DNA of 50,863 bases from Chloroflexota bacterium (GCA_009840575.1 VXNO01000174.1:1-50863), one strand, 5' to 3'; numbered from the stretch's first letter, positions 24,373-33,074 are shown. Made by a program: numbers and translations. Notes: generated from the sequence alone by a model not told the origin.

Positions 24373-25584
24373 ATGCGCAGACGCTCTTCTACCCTGGCTG
24401 GTCCCGCGCGGGTATCGCCCTACAGCCACACTGAATCCTTGCCGCTCTGGCGTCGCGGTTGTGGCTGTATCTGTTTGCTGGCGGCCATCGCGCTGAGCAT
24501 CGCCGCTGCCTTTCTGGTCATCACCGCGCCAGACGCCGTCAGCACAGCCGCGCCCCCCCAAGCTGTCGAGGCAGACTCGCCCACCGTCAGTATGCCGCCA
24601 GCGACGCGCATCGCAGCGTCCGCCGGTGGTTTATCCTTGCCAGCGACAGGAGCTGCCTTGCCGACAATCAGCCCGCGGCAAACTACGAACTTGCTGGCAA
24701 CGCCGCCTTTGTCACGCGCTGATTCCCGCGCCGACAGCTTGCTTTATGAGCCCTTCACCATCATCCCCAACCGCTCGCGCACGCAGATGACCACCTATGT
24801 CGCGCGGCAGGGCGATACCATCGCCGCCATCGCCGGGCGCTACGGCTTGACCAGCGAGACAATCGCCTGGTGCAACGATCATCGCTTGGCGCAGTGGCTG
24901 CGGCCCGGCGATGTGGTAACTATCCCGCCGGCCGACGGCGCTTGCCACACGGTCTTGCGCACGCAGGGCTTGGATATCGCCGATATCGCCGCGCAATACG
25001 GCATCGACGACCCCTATGCCATCATCGAAGCCCCCGCCAACAACCTGGCCGCCGTCAGCCCCGACTTCCTCGCGCCCAGCAATACCTTCCTTTTTATTCC
25101 TGGCGGCGTAGGCCCCGTCATCACCTGGGATGCGCCCGTCGAGCAGGACAGCGCCGGCAATGTCGTGGCTTTCGACCCCGGCAGCCCGTTCAGTTGTGGC
25201 GCGCGCAGTGGCGGTGGCGCGTATTGGACGAACCCGCTGCCCAATGGCACCTTCGTGCGTGGATTTTATGCCGGGCACAGCGGCATCGATATCGCGGCGG
25301 CGCCCGGCACGCCTATCTATGCCGCCAACAGCGGGCCTGTGCTGTACGCCGGCTGGAACAACTGGGGTTATGGCAATACCGTCGTCATCGGCCATGGACC
25401 GTATTCCACGCTCTATGGCCACATGAGCAGCCGCAATGTTGGCTGCGGACAGACTGTGGTGGACGGGCAAGTCATCGGCTTTGTGGGCAGCACGGGCAAT
25501 TCGTCGGGACCACACCTGCACTTCGAGATCCGCTATTTGAACCAGCCCGCCGACCCCTCGGCGACGATTGGCATCGGCTGGTGA
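24373..25584 (+). CDS. LysM-M23 family metallopeptidase (murein endopeptidase-like)
   Basis: Cell-envelope peptidoglycan hydrolase or its regulator. The 403-aa product has a membrane anchor at about residues 35-55 (GCICLLAAIALSIAAAFLVI), a Ser/Thr/Pro-rich linker, a LysM domain starting TTYVARQGDTIAAIAGRYGL, a second LysM-like segment (TVLRTQGLDIADIAAQYG), and a C-terminal M23 domain. Zinc ligands are visible in GHSGIDIAA (His, Asp) and HLHFEIR (His-x-His). The catalytic-type YGHM is also present. Orientation suggests action outside the cytoplasmic membrane. Its TGA overlaps the GTG start of the HEAT-repeat gene, so the two are translationally coupled. Confidence 0.9.
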   Translation: MRRRSSTLAGPARVSPYSHTESLPLWRRGCGCICLLAAIALSIAAAFLVITAPDAVSTAAPPQAVEADSPTVSMPPATRIAASAGGLSLPATGAALPTISPRQTTNLLATPPLSRADSRADSLLYEPFTIIPNRSRTQMTTYVARQGDTIAAIAGRYGLTSETIAWCNDHRLAQWLRPGDVVTIPPADGACHTVLRTQGLDIADIAAQYGIDDPYAIIEAPANNLAAVSPDFLAPSNTFLFIPGGVGPVITWDAPVEQDSAGNVVAFDPGSPFSCGARSGGGAYWTNPLPNGTFVRGFYAGHSGIDIAAAPGTPIYAANSGPVLYAGWNNWGYGNTVVIGHGPYSTLYGHMSSRNVGCGQTVVDGQVIGFVGSTGNSSGPHLHFEIRYLNQPADPSATIGIGW

Positions 25585-26072
25585 GCGGCTTCCACACTAT
25601 CGAAGCGGCGTACATGGCGCTGCAAACTGGCGCGGATGCCCAACTGCGCGCCGAAGCGGTCGTCTACCTGGGCGAGCAGCGCTACGCCCCCGCCGTACCG
25701 ACTATGATTAAGCTGCTGCGCGAAGCCGACCCTGGCACGCAATACCTGGCTGCCAAGGCCCTGGGGCAGATCGGCGATGAAGCCGAAGCCGCTGTGCCGG
25801 CGCTGCTGGAGGCGCTGCGCGGAGACGATATGTTCTTGCGGGCGGGCGTTACCGGCGCGCTCATCAAAATCGGCTATCCCGCTGTGCCCGGGCTGATAGC
25901 CGCGTTATTTGATGACAGCAACGCCGTCAAACGGGCGGCTTGCAAGGCGCTGGGCAAGATCGGCAATCCGCGCGCCGTGCCCGCCTTGACCAACGCCCTG
26001 CAAGATGCCAACGCTGGCGTGCGCCGCCTCGCCCAAGAAGCCCTGGAGCGCATCGAAAGCCACGAACATTAA
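25581..26072 (+). CDS. HEAT-repeat protein
   Basis: The 163-aa product consists almost wholly of HEAT/PBS-lyase-like helical repeats: AVVYLGEQRYAPAVPTMIKL, AAKALGQIGDEAEAAVPALL, and CKALGKIGNPRAVPALTNAL, each about 30 residues. Such repeats form a protein-binding solenoid. The GTG at 25581 overlaps the TGA of the M23 gene (GTGA); ATG 25614 is an alternative. The track lists a 400-aa frame, but its first 237 codons are antiparallel-frame noise over the M23 gene. Partner unknown; coupling to the M23 peptidase suggests a shared envelope task, which is inference. Confidence 0.75.
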   Translation: MSGFHTIEAAYMALQTGADAQLRAEAVVYLGEQRYAPAVPTMIKLLREADPGTQYLAAKALGQIGDEAEAAVPALLEALRGDDMFLRAGVTGALIKIGYPAVPGLIAALFDDSNAVKRAACKALGKIGNPRAVPALTNALQDANAGVRRLAQEALERIESHEH

Positions 26073-26099
26073 GAGACCAGGTAGACCATAGAGAGCGAC

Positions 26100-26906
26100 A
26101 TGTTTTCAAGGGCTGAGATCGAGCAATTCCGCAGTGAAGGCTGGCTGGCCGCGCATGATTTTTGGAACGAGCGGGAAGTAGCCGCCATGCGCGCCGAGCT
26201 GGAGCGGCTGAAAAGTCGTGGGCTGCTGCGCAATGTCGCGACAGCCGGCGATGGGGTGACGCCCGCCAGCGAGCAGGTCAATTTGCAGCTTTGCCCGATG
26301 TTCCCGCATAGCGCCCTCTTCCGCGCCATGCCCTTCGCCGATAAAGCCACCGCCGCCGTCCAGCAGTTGATCGGCGACCCTGTCGTACTGCATCTGGATC
26401 AAGTCTTCCTCAAGCCGGGGCGGCAAGGCAGCGGCACCAACTGGCATCAAGACAATGCCTATTTCCAAATTGATGATCCCTTAAAAGGCACGGCGATGTG
26501 GACAGCTGTGCACGCGGCGACCATCGCGAACGGCACTATCCATGTCATCCCGGGCAGCTTCCGCACCGTTTATCCACACAGCCGCGACCCCTATAGCGAC
26601 CATCACATCCGCTGTTATCCGCCCGAAGATGACGCGCTGGCGATCGAGCTGCCGGCCGGCGGCGTGGCCTTCTTCGCTTATGGTGTGGCGCATTGCACCC
26701 TGGCGAATAAGACTGACGCGGAACGGGCTGGAGTGGCGCTGCATTTCATCAACGGCGGGCAAGATGCAACCGCCAAGAGCGGCTTCCCGCTGGGCAAGCG
26801 ACCGTATCTCACTGGCGCAGCAGCCAGCGGCGGACTGAATGAACACGGCGCGCTTATTGCGGGCAGTTGGGAACGCGAGGTCTCGGCGGCGCTGGCGCAA
26901 TTCTAA
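26100..26906 (+). CDS. Phytanoyl-CoA dioxygenase (PhyH) family 2-oxoglutarate/Fe(II) oxygenase
   Basis: The 268-aa protein has the PhyH layout: N-terminal helix EQFRSEGWLAAHDFW, the iron-binding His116-x-Asp118 in NWHQDNAYFQ, and the distal His198 in GVAHCTLANKT, with Arg209 (AERAGVAL) suited to hold 2-oxoglutarate. PGSFRTVYPHSRD matches the IPGSH-like loop of the family. Bacterial members hydroxylate small molecules such as ectoine or natural products, so the substrate is open. It starts 27 bases after the HEAT gene and may be co-transcribed; it converges on surE with only six bases between stops. Confidence 0.85.
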   Translation: MFSRAEIEQFRSEGWLAAHDFWNEREVAAMRAELERLKSRGLLRNVATAGDGVTPASEQVNLQLCPMFPHSALFRAMPFADKATAAVQQLIGDPVVLHLDQVFLKPGRQGSGTNWHQDNAYFQIDDPLKGTAMWTAVHAATIANGTIHVIPGSFRTVYPHSRDPYSDHHIRCYPPEDDALAIELPAGGVAFFAYGVAHCTLANKTDAERAGVALHFINGGQDATAKSGFPLGKRPYLTGAAASGGLNEHGALIAGSWEREVSAALAQF

Positions 26907-26912
26907 GGCGCG

Positions 26913-27740
26913 CTAGGCTCCATATTCCGTTTTTCCCAGCAATATCTGCCGCAAACGAAACATATCGGTGCGCGAGGTCAAGTCCAGGCTGATTGGCGTA
27001 ACCGATACCAAGCCCTCGTGCAGCAGCGCATAGACATCGCTGTCGGGTTTAGCCAGGTCGGGGTCGGCATGATAGCGATAGCCCAGCTTGGCGGGGTCGC
27101 TCAAGGTCAGCCGCTCAGGGCGGGTAGGGAAATACACGCGCCGCCGAGACAGCCGCGTCAGCCGCCAGTCGGTGCTTTCTGTCGCGCGCCAGGGCACATC
27201 AATCTTCAGCACATCGACATCATCGGGCAGCCCCGAATGGTCGATCAGCCAATCACCAAAGCGCCGCGTCCAGGTCGCTGCCAGGCTGAAATCGACTTCG
27301 CTGCTGTGCGTCAGATGCAGGTCGGTGCTCGTCTGTAGGCTGACGGCGAGGGAGCGGATGCCGAGGCTCGCGCCTTCGAGCGCCGCGCCGACTGTGCCAG
27401 AGATCGTAACGCCGTTGCCAGTATTCTCACCATAATTGATGCCGCTGACCAACAGCGCCGGGTGTTGCCGCTCGGATAACTCGAGCACGGCATGCTGCAC
27501 TGCCTGGGCCGGCGTGCCATCAACCGCGTAGGCGATGCAATCACCAAAGTCGGCGGGCGGGCTGTAGGGGAAGATGCTCCCCTTGCTGTAATGTGGCATG
27601 CTGCGCCCCATGCCCGATTGTTGTTCGCGCGGAGCCGCCACCAACAGCCGTCCACAGCCGCGGAATGCCGCCACAGCCGCCCATAAACCCGGCGAGTCGA
27701 TGCCGTCGTCGTTGGTGAATAGAATTAGCGGCTGCTTCAT
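26913..27740 (-). CDS. surE: 5'/3'-nucleotidase SurE
   Basis: SurE dephosphorylates nucleoside monophosphates and is often stationary-phase related. The 275-aa product starts MKQPLILFTNDDGIDSPGL, with the metal-binding Asn-Asp-Asp; further motifs are APREQQSGMGRSM (the Ser-Gly phosphate loop), YAVDGTPAQAVQHAV and SGINYGENTGNGVTISGTVG with the conserved Asn. The C-terminal arm used for domain-swapped dimers is present (residues 220 onward). GGGA precedes the ATG. Nothing unusual; single gene. Confidence 0.93.
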   Translation of the reverse strand: MKQPLILFTNDDGIDSPGLWAAVAAFRGCGRLLVAAPREQQSGMGRSMPHYSKGSIFPYSPPADFGDCIAYAVDGTPAQAVQHAVLELSERQHPALLVSGINYGENTGNGVTISGTVGAALEGASLGIRSLAVSLQTSTDLHLTHSSEVDFSLAATWTRRFGDWLIDHSGLPDDVDVLKIDVPWRATESTDWRLTRLSRRRVYFPTRPERLTLSDPAKLGYRYHADPDLAKPDSDVYALLHEGLVSVTPISLDLTSRTDMFRLRQILLGKTEYGA

Positions 27741-27868
27741 TGCGTATCCCGCAAGCTATGCAAGGTCTGGCGACAGGCTAGGTGTCAATGCTCAAGTTTA
27801 CACCAGCACAGCGTTAAGGGACAGTCAGACTTGGGGAACTAGGCAGGGGAATTGTGTCAAACAAAATT

Positions 27869-28030
27869 TGCCACAGAGACACAGAAGTAGAATCAAGAAA
27901 GTAATGCGAAAGTCCAGGAATGAATGTAGGGGCGAGCCTTGGGTCGCTCGCCGTTTTCTGTGGTGACTCGCCCGTTTCAACCCCCCTCGCCTCGCCCCCG
28001 GCAAGCCAGGGGGAAGCAAAGTACGCGCGC
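27869..28030. repeat. Dispersed repeat, copy f (full, extended)
   Basis: TGCCACAGAGACACAGAAGT leads to AAGTAATGCGAAAGTCCAGG (the linker shared with the copy at 13966), GTAGGGGCGAGCC (hairpin module), CTGTGGTGACTCGCCCGTTT and the tail GGGGGAAGCAAAGTACGCG shared with the copy at 17512. It fills most of the 354-base divergent gap between surE and the TIR gene; no gene is seen there. Confidence 0.75.
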
Positions 28031-28094
28031 CGTGTCGATTTTGAAAATGCTGTAAAATGAGGCATATCAGCGCTGGCTTTTCGATGGTTCGCTT

Positions 28095-29441
28095 GTGGAC
28101 GACATCGCCTATCACGACATATTTTGCATCTACCACCCGGATGACATCGTCTTCGTGCGGCGGCTGGCGGCGCAGATGCGGGCGAGCGGCATCGACTGCT
28201 GGTTTGATGACAGCGATTTCGGCAAGCTCTCCGCAGAAAGCGCGCAGCTTAAAGCGGGTCTCCTGCAATCCTACACGGTGGCGATCGTGCTATCGCAGCC
28301 CAGCGCCGAGAGCCAGCTCTGCAACGAGCTTATCCAGCACGCCGTTACCCACCGCAAGCGCATCATCACCTTAATCCGCGATGACAATATCAGCGTCGAA
28401 GTGCATCCAGCCATCATCAGCAACACCTACCTGTACTTCCGTGAGCAGGACAATTTGGTCGAGCAGATTGAGAAGCTGCGTCCGCGCTTGGCAGTCGATG
28501 GCGACCTGCGGCTGCATACGGAGCTGTTGGTAGCGGCTGAGCGCTGGCGAGTGAGCGGTCGCAACCATGAACACCTGCTGCCGGCAGATCGCTGGGAAGA
28601 GGCGCGCCGCTGGCTGGCGGGGGCGAACAAGCGCCAGCCCAAACCATCGCAACTGCAAGTCGAGTTCATTCACAGCAGCCGCCGAGGCCGCAGCAGTGGC
28701 TTGGGCAAGCGGACTGGCTCGTGGGCGCGCCGGTTGATGCTGCTCTTGGCGGCGCTGATAGTGGTCGCTCTTGGCGCAATTCTGCTGCAAGGTATCGCTG
28801 GAGCAATCTCCGCCAGGCAAGCGGATGGCATTCAGACCCAAGCCGCCCAGACGCAAATCGCGCTTGGCGACGGCAGCGAGGGCGCAATCGGGCTGATCGA
28901 CCAACTGGCGGCGACCAGCGCGCGCATCAGCGAATCAGTCGGCGCAACCGCCAGCGCCGCCACAGTCGCCGCGATTGAATCCCGAGCCACTGGCCAAGCC
29001 CGCGCCACGATTGCCCGCGCCACCCAAGCCCACCTGCCCATGCGCCATAGCGATGGCAGACGCCTGTTGGACGCAGCACAGCAAGCGCTGCAAGCAAACG
29101 ACCTGGAACTGGCGCTCGCCTTGACCTGGGCGGCGAAGGCAGCGCTGGACGAGCCCGGCTCGGCGCACAGGCTGCTGCGGCTGATAATGGCTGATCTGGA
29201 GCGCGTCAAATTGGATGATGGCGCTGAGCTTGGCGATTCTACAGCCGCGCAGATTTTGCCCGACGCCTTGCTCGGCAGCCGCATCGCCGCCGGGAGTCTG
29301 CTGCTGGTGAGAGAAGACGGCATACACTGGCGACGGCAGCGAGGGCGCAATCGGGCTGATCGACCAACTGGCGGCGACCAGCGCGCGCATCAGCGAATCA
29401 GTCGGCGCAACCGCCAGCGCCGCCACAGTCGCCGCGATTGA
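28095..29441 (+). CDS. TIR-domain membrane protein, N-terminal part (gene split by duplication)
   Basis: From GTG 28095 the frame encodes a TIR-like domain at residues 6-130: DIFCIYHPDDIVFVRRLAAQ, SGIDCWFDDSDF, and the SQLCNELIQHA helix whose Glu78 aligns with the catalytic Glu of NAD-cleaving TIRs (Cys-x-x... Glu pattern). A linker with LLPADRWEEARRWLAGANK, common in bacterial TIR-propeller proteins, precedes one membrane helix (213-236). A Ser/Ala/Thr-rich helical region follows. At 29328 a perfect 463-bp tandem copy begins; since 463 is not a multiple of three, the frame ends at 29441. Removing one copy gives a single 728-codon frame through 30741. No other defence gene is adjacent. Role could be immunity or signalling; the NADase activity is inferred. 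Confidence 0.75.
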   Translation: MDDIAYHDIFCIYHPDDIVFVRRLAAQMRASGIDCWFDDSDFGKLSAESAQLKAGLLQSYTVAIVLSQPSAESQLCNELIQHAVTHRKRIITLIRDDNISVEVHPAIISNTYLYFREQDNLVEQIEKLRPRLAVDGDLRLHTELLVAAERWRVSGRNHEHLLPADRWEEARRWLAGANKRQPKPSQLQVEFIHSSRRGRSSGLGKRTGSWARRLMLLLAALIVVALGAILLQGIAGAISARQADGIQTQAAQTQIALGDGSEGAIGLIDQLAATSARISESVGATASAATVAAIESRATGQARATIARATQAHLPMRHSDGRRLLDAAQQALQANDLELALALTWAAKAALDEPGSAHRLLRLIMADLERVKLDDGAELGDSTAAQILPDALLGSRIAAGSLLLVREDGIHWRRQRGRNRADRPTGGDQRAHQRISRRNRQRRHSRRD

Positions 29442-29790
29442 ATCCCGAGCCACTGGCCAAGCCCGCGCCACGATTGCCCGCGCCACCCAAGCCCACCTGC
29501 CCATGCGCCATAGCGATGGCAGACGCCTGTTGGACGCAGCACAGCAAGCGCTGCAAGCAAACGACCTGGAACTGGCGCTCGCCTTGACCTGGGCGGCGAA
29601 GGCAGCGCTGGACGAGCCCGGCTCGGCGCACAGGCTGCTGCGGCTGATAATGGCTGATCTGGAGCGCGTCAAATTGGATGATGGCGCTGAGCTTGGCGAT
29701 TCTACAGCCGCGCAGATTTTGCCCGACGCCTTGCTCGGCAGCCGCATCGCCGCCGGGAGTCTGCTGCTGGTGAGAGAAGACGGCATACAC
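28865..29790. repeat. Perfect 463-bp tandem duplication inside the TIR gene
   Basis: Unit 1 is 28865-29327 and unit 2 is 29328-29790; both begin TGGCGACGGCAGCGAGGGC and end GACGGCATACAC. I found no difference in the stretches compared. The junctions have no obvious microhomology. Confidence 0.92.
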
Positions 29791-30744
29791 ATGCGACCGC
29801 TTGACGATGGCCGCGCAGACAGAAAATTGCCAGCGGGACTGTGGGCAAGCGCCGGCAACATCCTGGCGCTGCACGATAGCGAAACCGCGACAATCTATGC
29901 GGACGGCGAAGCCTTGCGCAGTTGGAGCGCGCCACTCAATACCCTGCAAGCCGTCTACCCCGCGGCGGACGGCAGCGCAATGGTGGCTGTTGATGACAGA
30001 ATCATGTGGCTGCTGCATAGCGAATCGCCCGAGCCACGAGCGCTGGGCTGGGGCGAAGCTGGCTTGGCGCGCGCTGTTGTATTCGCGGCGGACGGGCGAC
30101 GCTTCCTGAGCTTGCATGACGAAGTGGCGCTGCTGTGGAATGCGCGAGATGGCTCAACCCTGGCGGCATTTCCGCTAGGGCTGGCTACCGAGGCTCAGGC
30201 GGCTTTCCATGCCGATGCCTTGGTCGTTTTTGTGCTGCTGGATGAGGGTTTAGCCACCTTGACCAGGCTGTCGCTGGAAGATTATTCGGCGCAGCGGCAA
30301 TTGTTGGTCGATGTGCGGCTGGGCATGCTGGCGGATGATGGCGCATCACTGGCGCTGGCGAAGGCAGACGGCAGCATCATCAGCTTCGATACCAGCGATG
30401 TGGGCTTGCAGCGGCGCATGGCGGGTGAGGCGCTGGCTGCGAGCAAAGTGGCGGTCTTGCCCGGCGCGGGGCGGCTGCTGGCGGCGGTTGGCAACGACTT
30501 GCTCATGTGGCACAGCGCGTCGGGCGAGCTTGAAGCGCGCCTCTCGCATGACTTGCCGGTCGTGGGTTTCAGCTACAGCCAAGATGCCCGACATTTTCTC
30601 ACCCGTGATAGTGACGATGTCTTGCGGCTGTGGACTTTGGAGAGCATTGATTCGCTGCTGGGGCGCATCGAAAGCGAATTCTCGCCGCGGCAATTGACTT
30701 GCGCCGAGCGCGAGCGATTCAACGCGCGCCCGCTGTGCTTGTGA
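29503..30744 (+). CDS. Beta-propeller C-terminal part of the split TIR protein
   Basis: The 413-aa frame starts at an internal ATG (MRHSDGRRLLDAAQQALQAN) within the second duplication unit. Its first 96 residues repeat the end of the N-terminal frame; the rest is the natural continuation. The region after residue 100 has repeated short strands with WD40-like spacing, for example TVYADGE-like turns (TIYADGEALRSWS), MLWNARDGSTLAAF-like blades and VLRLWTLESIDSLL near the end. This is the sensor-like propeller of TIR-TM-propeller proteins. If the duplication is an assembly error this is not a separate gene. The end overlaps the glycosyltransferase region by a GTG/TGA. Confidence 0.65.
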   Translation: MRHSDGRRLLDAAQQALQANDLELALALTWAAKAALDEPGSAHRLLRLIMADLERVKLDDGAELGDSTAAQILPDALLGSRIAAGSLLLVREDGIHMRPLDDGRADRKLPAGLWASAGNILALHDSETATIYADGEALRSWSAPLNTLQAVYPAADGSAMVAVDDRIMWLLHSESPEPRALGWGEAGLARAVVFAADGRRFLSLHDEVALLWNARDGSTLAAFPLGLATEAQAAFHADALVVFVLLDEGLATLTRLSLEDYSAQRQLLVDVRLGMLADDGASLALAKADGSIISFDTSDVGLQRRMAGEALAASKVAVLPGAGRLLAAVGNDLLMWHSASGELEARLSHDLPVVGFSYSQDARHFLTRDSDDVLRLWTLESIDSLLGRIESEFSPRQLTCAERERFNARPLCL

Positions 30745-30749
30745 GCGGC

Positions 30750-31883
30750 ATGAAGCGCATCCTCTATACATCCTGGTATACCGGGTTGGGCGGCGGCGAG
30801 ACTGACTTGCTCACGCTGGCGGGGGCGCTGGATAGCAATCGCTATGAACCCCAGCTGCTCCTGCCGGCTGATGGCAAACTCAGCAAACGGTGGCGGGCGG
30901 CGGGCTGGGGCGCGCATGACCTGCCCTATCGCGGCGCATCGACCTGGTTTGTGCCGGCGCTATGGGCGCGTTTCCCGGTCGCGCGGCGCATGCAGGACTT
31001 GCTGGCGGAGCAGCAAATCGACCTGGCGCATTGCGATTATCACACCCTGCCCTTCATCGCGGCGGCAGCGCGGCGACTGGATTTGCCGGTGCTGTGGACG
31101 GTCTGGGGCTGGTGGTTCAAGCCCAAAGCCTGGCAGCGGGCGTTCTTTCGCTCCCTGCCGGCGGTAGCGCGCAGTCGCGCTATCCGTGACGGTTTCCTGG
31201 GCTCCCCGCCTTTTATGCCCAGCGAACAACTGCCCGTCATCTACGCGGGCGTCGATAGCGAGCGCTTTCGCCCCGGACTGGATAGAGACTTGCGGCGCGA
31301 GATGGGCATCGCTGACGATGCGCTCGTGGTGGCAATGGTGGCGCGCTTCCAGCCGGTCAAGGGGCATCATATTTTTCAGGCGCTGGCGGAAAAAGTCCTG
31401 ACTGCGCTGCCAAGGACGCGCTTCATTGTGGCTGGCGATGATGTCTTTGGCGTGGCAGCCGACCAACGCTATCGTAAAAATATCCTGGAGCGCGCTGCGG
31501 AGCATCCGACTCTGCGCGATTCTTTGCAATACATCGGCTTCCGCGCGGATATCGAGGCGGTGTATGCGGCGGCTGATGTATACGTCTGCGCTTCCGACTT
31601 CGAGAGTTATGGCATCGCCAACCTGGAAGCGATGGCTTGCGGGCTGCCGGTCGTCAGCACGCGGCGCGGCGGACCCGCGGAGACGATCCTGCATGGCGAG
31701 ACTGGCTACCTGGTCGATGCGGGCGATGTTGATGCGCTTGCGGATGGCGTGTTGCGCTTGCTGCGGGATGCTGGCTTGCGCGCGCGGATGGGCGCGGCGG
31801 GCAGACGACGCTTGCGCGAGAGTTTCTCGATTGCGGCGGCGGCGGATGCCCACATGCGGCTGTATGACCGTTTGCTGCGCTAG
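30750..31883 (+). CDS. Glycosyltransferase family 4
   Basis: Retaining GT-B glycosyltransferase, probably for surface polysaccharide or glycolipid. The 377-aa product starts MKRILYTSWYTGLGGGETD, the Gly-rich acceptor-side loop of GT4 enzymes, and has the donor-side features VAMVARFQPVKGHH, YIGFRADIEAVYAAADVYV and the E-x7-E motif in FESYGIANLEAMACGLPVV. Start 30750 is preferred; GTG 30741, which overlaps the upstream TGA, is possible and would add three residues. It shares its stop with the convergent gene: the string CTAG at 31880-31883 supplies both stop codons. Confidence 0.88.
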   Translation: MKRILYTSWYTGLGGGETDLLTLAGALDSNRYEPQLLLPADGKLSKRWRAAGWGAHDLPYRGASTWFVPALWARFPVARRMQDLLAEQQIDLAHCDYHTLPFIAAAARRLDLPVLWTVWGWWFKPKAWQRAFFRSLPAVARSRAIRDGFLGSPPFMPSEQLPVIYAGVDSERFRPGLDRDLRREMGIADDALVVAMVARFQPVKGHHIFQALAEKVLTALPRTRFIVAGDDVFGVAADQRYRKNILERAAEHPTLRDSLQYIGFRADIEAVYAAADVYVCASDFESYGIANLEAMACGLPVVSTRRGGPAETILHGETGYLVDAGDVDALADGVLRLLRDAGLRARMGAAGRRRLRESFSIAAAADAHMRLYDRLLR

Positions 31884-32833
31884 TTGATGATGGCGTCTCC
31901 AAAGAATTTCGCTAACGTATCGCCCAGCGTGTTATCGCGCAGGTAGGCGATGTGATCGCCGGCGAAAGGGGTTGGCGTGATGCCAAAGCGACTAACCAGC
32001 GCATTGTCGGGCACGGTGTTAGGCACAGCCAAGAGCTCCAGCAGGCTGGTACTGACCGGCGAGCCGGGCAGCAGCCTTTGCATCGCAGCCACCACCGGAC
32101 GCAGCAGCCGCGCCGGCACAGGCACCAACAGCCGCAAACTGCCGGTGGCATCCAGCACGCGGCGCTCGATCTCGCCCAGGCTCAAGACCTCGGGGCCGCC
32201 CAGCGCCAGCTCCTCGCCGACTGTCGAATCATCCGCCAGGCAGCGGGTCGCCGCTTCGACGACATCATGCGCCGCGACGGGCTGGAACTCGGCTTTGCCG
32301 CCGTCGATAAGCGGGAAGACCAGCGGCGTTATTTTCAGCAGGCGCGCGAAAGAGTTGAAGAACTCGTCTTGCGCGCCGAAGATCGCCGATGGGCGCAGCG
32401 CCGTCCAAGCCAAGGTCGAGGCAGCCACCGCTTCCTGGGCGCGCCCCTTGCTGGCCAAGAAGCGATAGGGCAAGTCGGCTTTTGCGCCATTCTGGCTGAT
32501 ATTGATAAAGCGCTGCACGCCAGCCGCTTCCGCCGCGCGCAGCACATTCACCGTGCCTTCATAATTGACAGCTTCATAGGTCTGCCCGCCTTTTTCGAGC
32601 GCGATGGCGACAGTATGAATCACCACGCGCGCGTCACGCAGAGCGGGCTCAAGGCTATCGGCGCGGGTAATATCGCCCGGCACAATCTCGATTTGCTCGG
32701 CAACGTCGCCCAGGCGAATCTTGGCTTTGGCGGCGTTGCGTACCAAGGCGCGCACGGGATGCCCATCGGCGACCAGCCGTTTTACAAGCAGATTGCCCAA
32801 AAAGCCGGCTGCGCCAGTTACCAAAATGGTCAT
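31880..32833 (-). CDS. NAD(P)-binding epimerase-like protein (NmrA/NDUFA9-like SDR)
   Basis: Atypical/extended short-chain dehydrogenase family. The 317-aa product from ATG 32833 (GGAAAGG upstream) has the cofactor loop LVTGAAGFLGNLLVKRLV, then NYEGTVNVLRAAEAAGVQRF and ISQNGAKADLPYRFLASKG, where the usual YxxxK appears only loosely (YRFLASK). The sequence most resembles the complex I NDUFA9-like and NmrA-like SDRs, which often bind nucleotide or quinone partners without classical catalysis. Role uncertain. No operon partner. Confidence 0.78.
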   Translation of the reverse strand: MTILVTGAAGFLGNLLVKRLVADGHPVRALVRNAAKAKIRLGDVAEQIEIVPGDITRADSLEPALRDARVVIHTVAIALEKGGQTYEAVNYEGTVNVLRAAEAAGVQRFINISQNGAKADLPYRFLASKGRAQEAVAASTLAWTALRPSAIFGAQDEFFNSFARLLKITPLVFPLIDGGKAEFQPVAAHDVVEAATRCLADDSTVGEELALGGPEVLSLGEIERRVLDATGSLRLLVPVPARLLRPVVAAMQRLLPGSPVSTSLLELLAVPNTVPDNALVSRFGITPTPFAGDHIAYLRDNTLGDTLAKFFGDAIIN

Positions 32834-32925
32834 GGGTTGTGCCTTTCCATATAGGCTACGCTGCATGAGTAGTAGTATAACCGCATTCGCTGCACAGTTG
32901 CCCAAGGCAATGGCGACAAGTTACT

Positions 32926-33003
32926 CGCCACAGAGGAAACGAGGGTACACAGAGGCACAGAGGTTTGGCGTAGGGGCGAGTCGGCGAGTCGCCCGCTTCA
33001 GCT
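32926..33003. repeat. Dispersed repeat, copy g (full)
   Basis: TTACTCGCCACAGAGGAAAC, then ACACAGAGGCACAGAGG and GTAGGGGCGAGTCGGCGAGT CGCCC (hairpin module); closely similar to the copy at 17512. It lies in the divergent gap 32834-33074, which otherwise shows no gene. Confidence 0.75.
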
Positions 33004-33074
33004 CTGCGGCAAAGGGCTTTTATGTTCTAAGATATAGCAGCTTTCGGCTACACTTAGAAAGGGCAGCCCCAGCC

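Noticed and set aside
24870-25580. N-terminal 237 codons of the 400-aa track ORF over the M23 gene
   Set aside because: Arg/His-rich out-of-frame reading of the M23 gene; only the part from 25581 is a real HEAT protein.
32721-33074. N-terminal extension of the Sua5 frame
   Set aside because: Runs antisense to the neighbouring gene and through a dispersed repeat; the family start fits ATG 33075.
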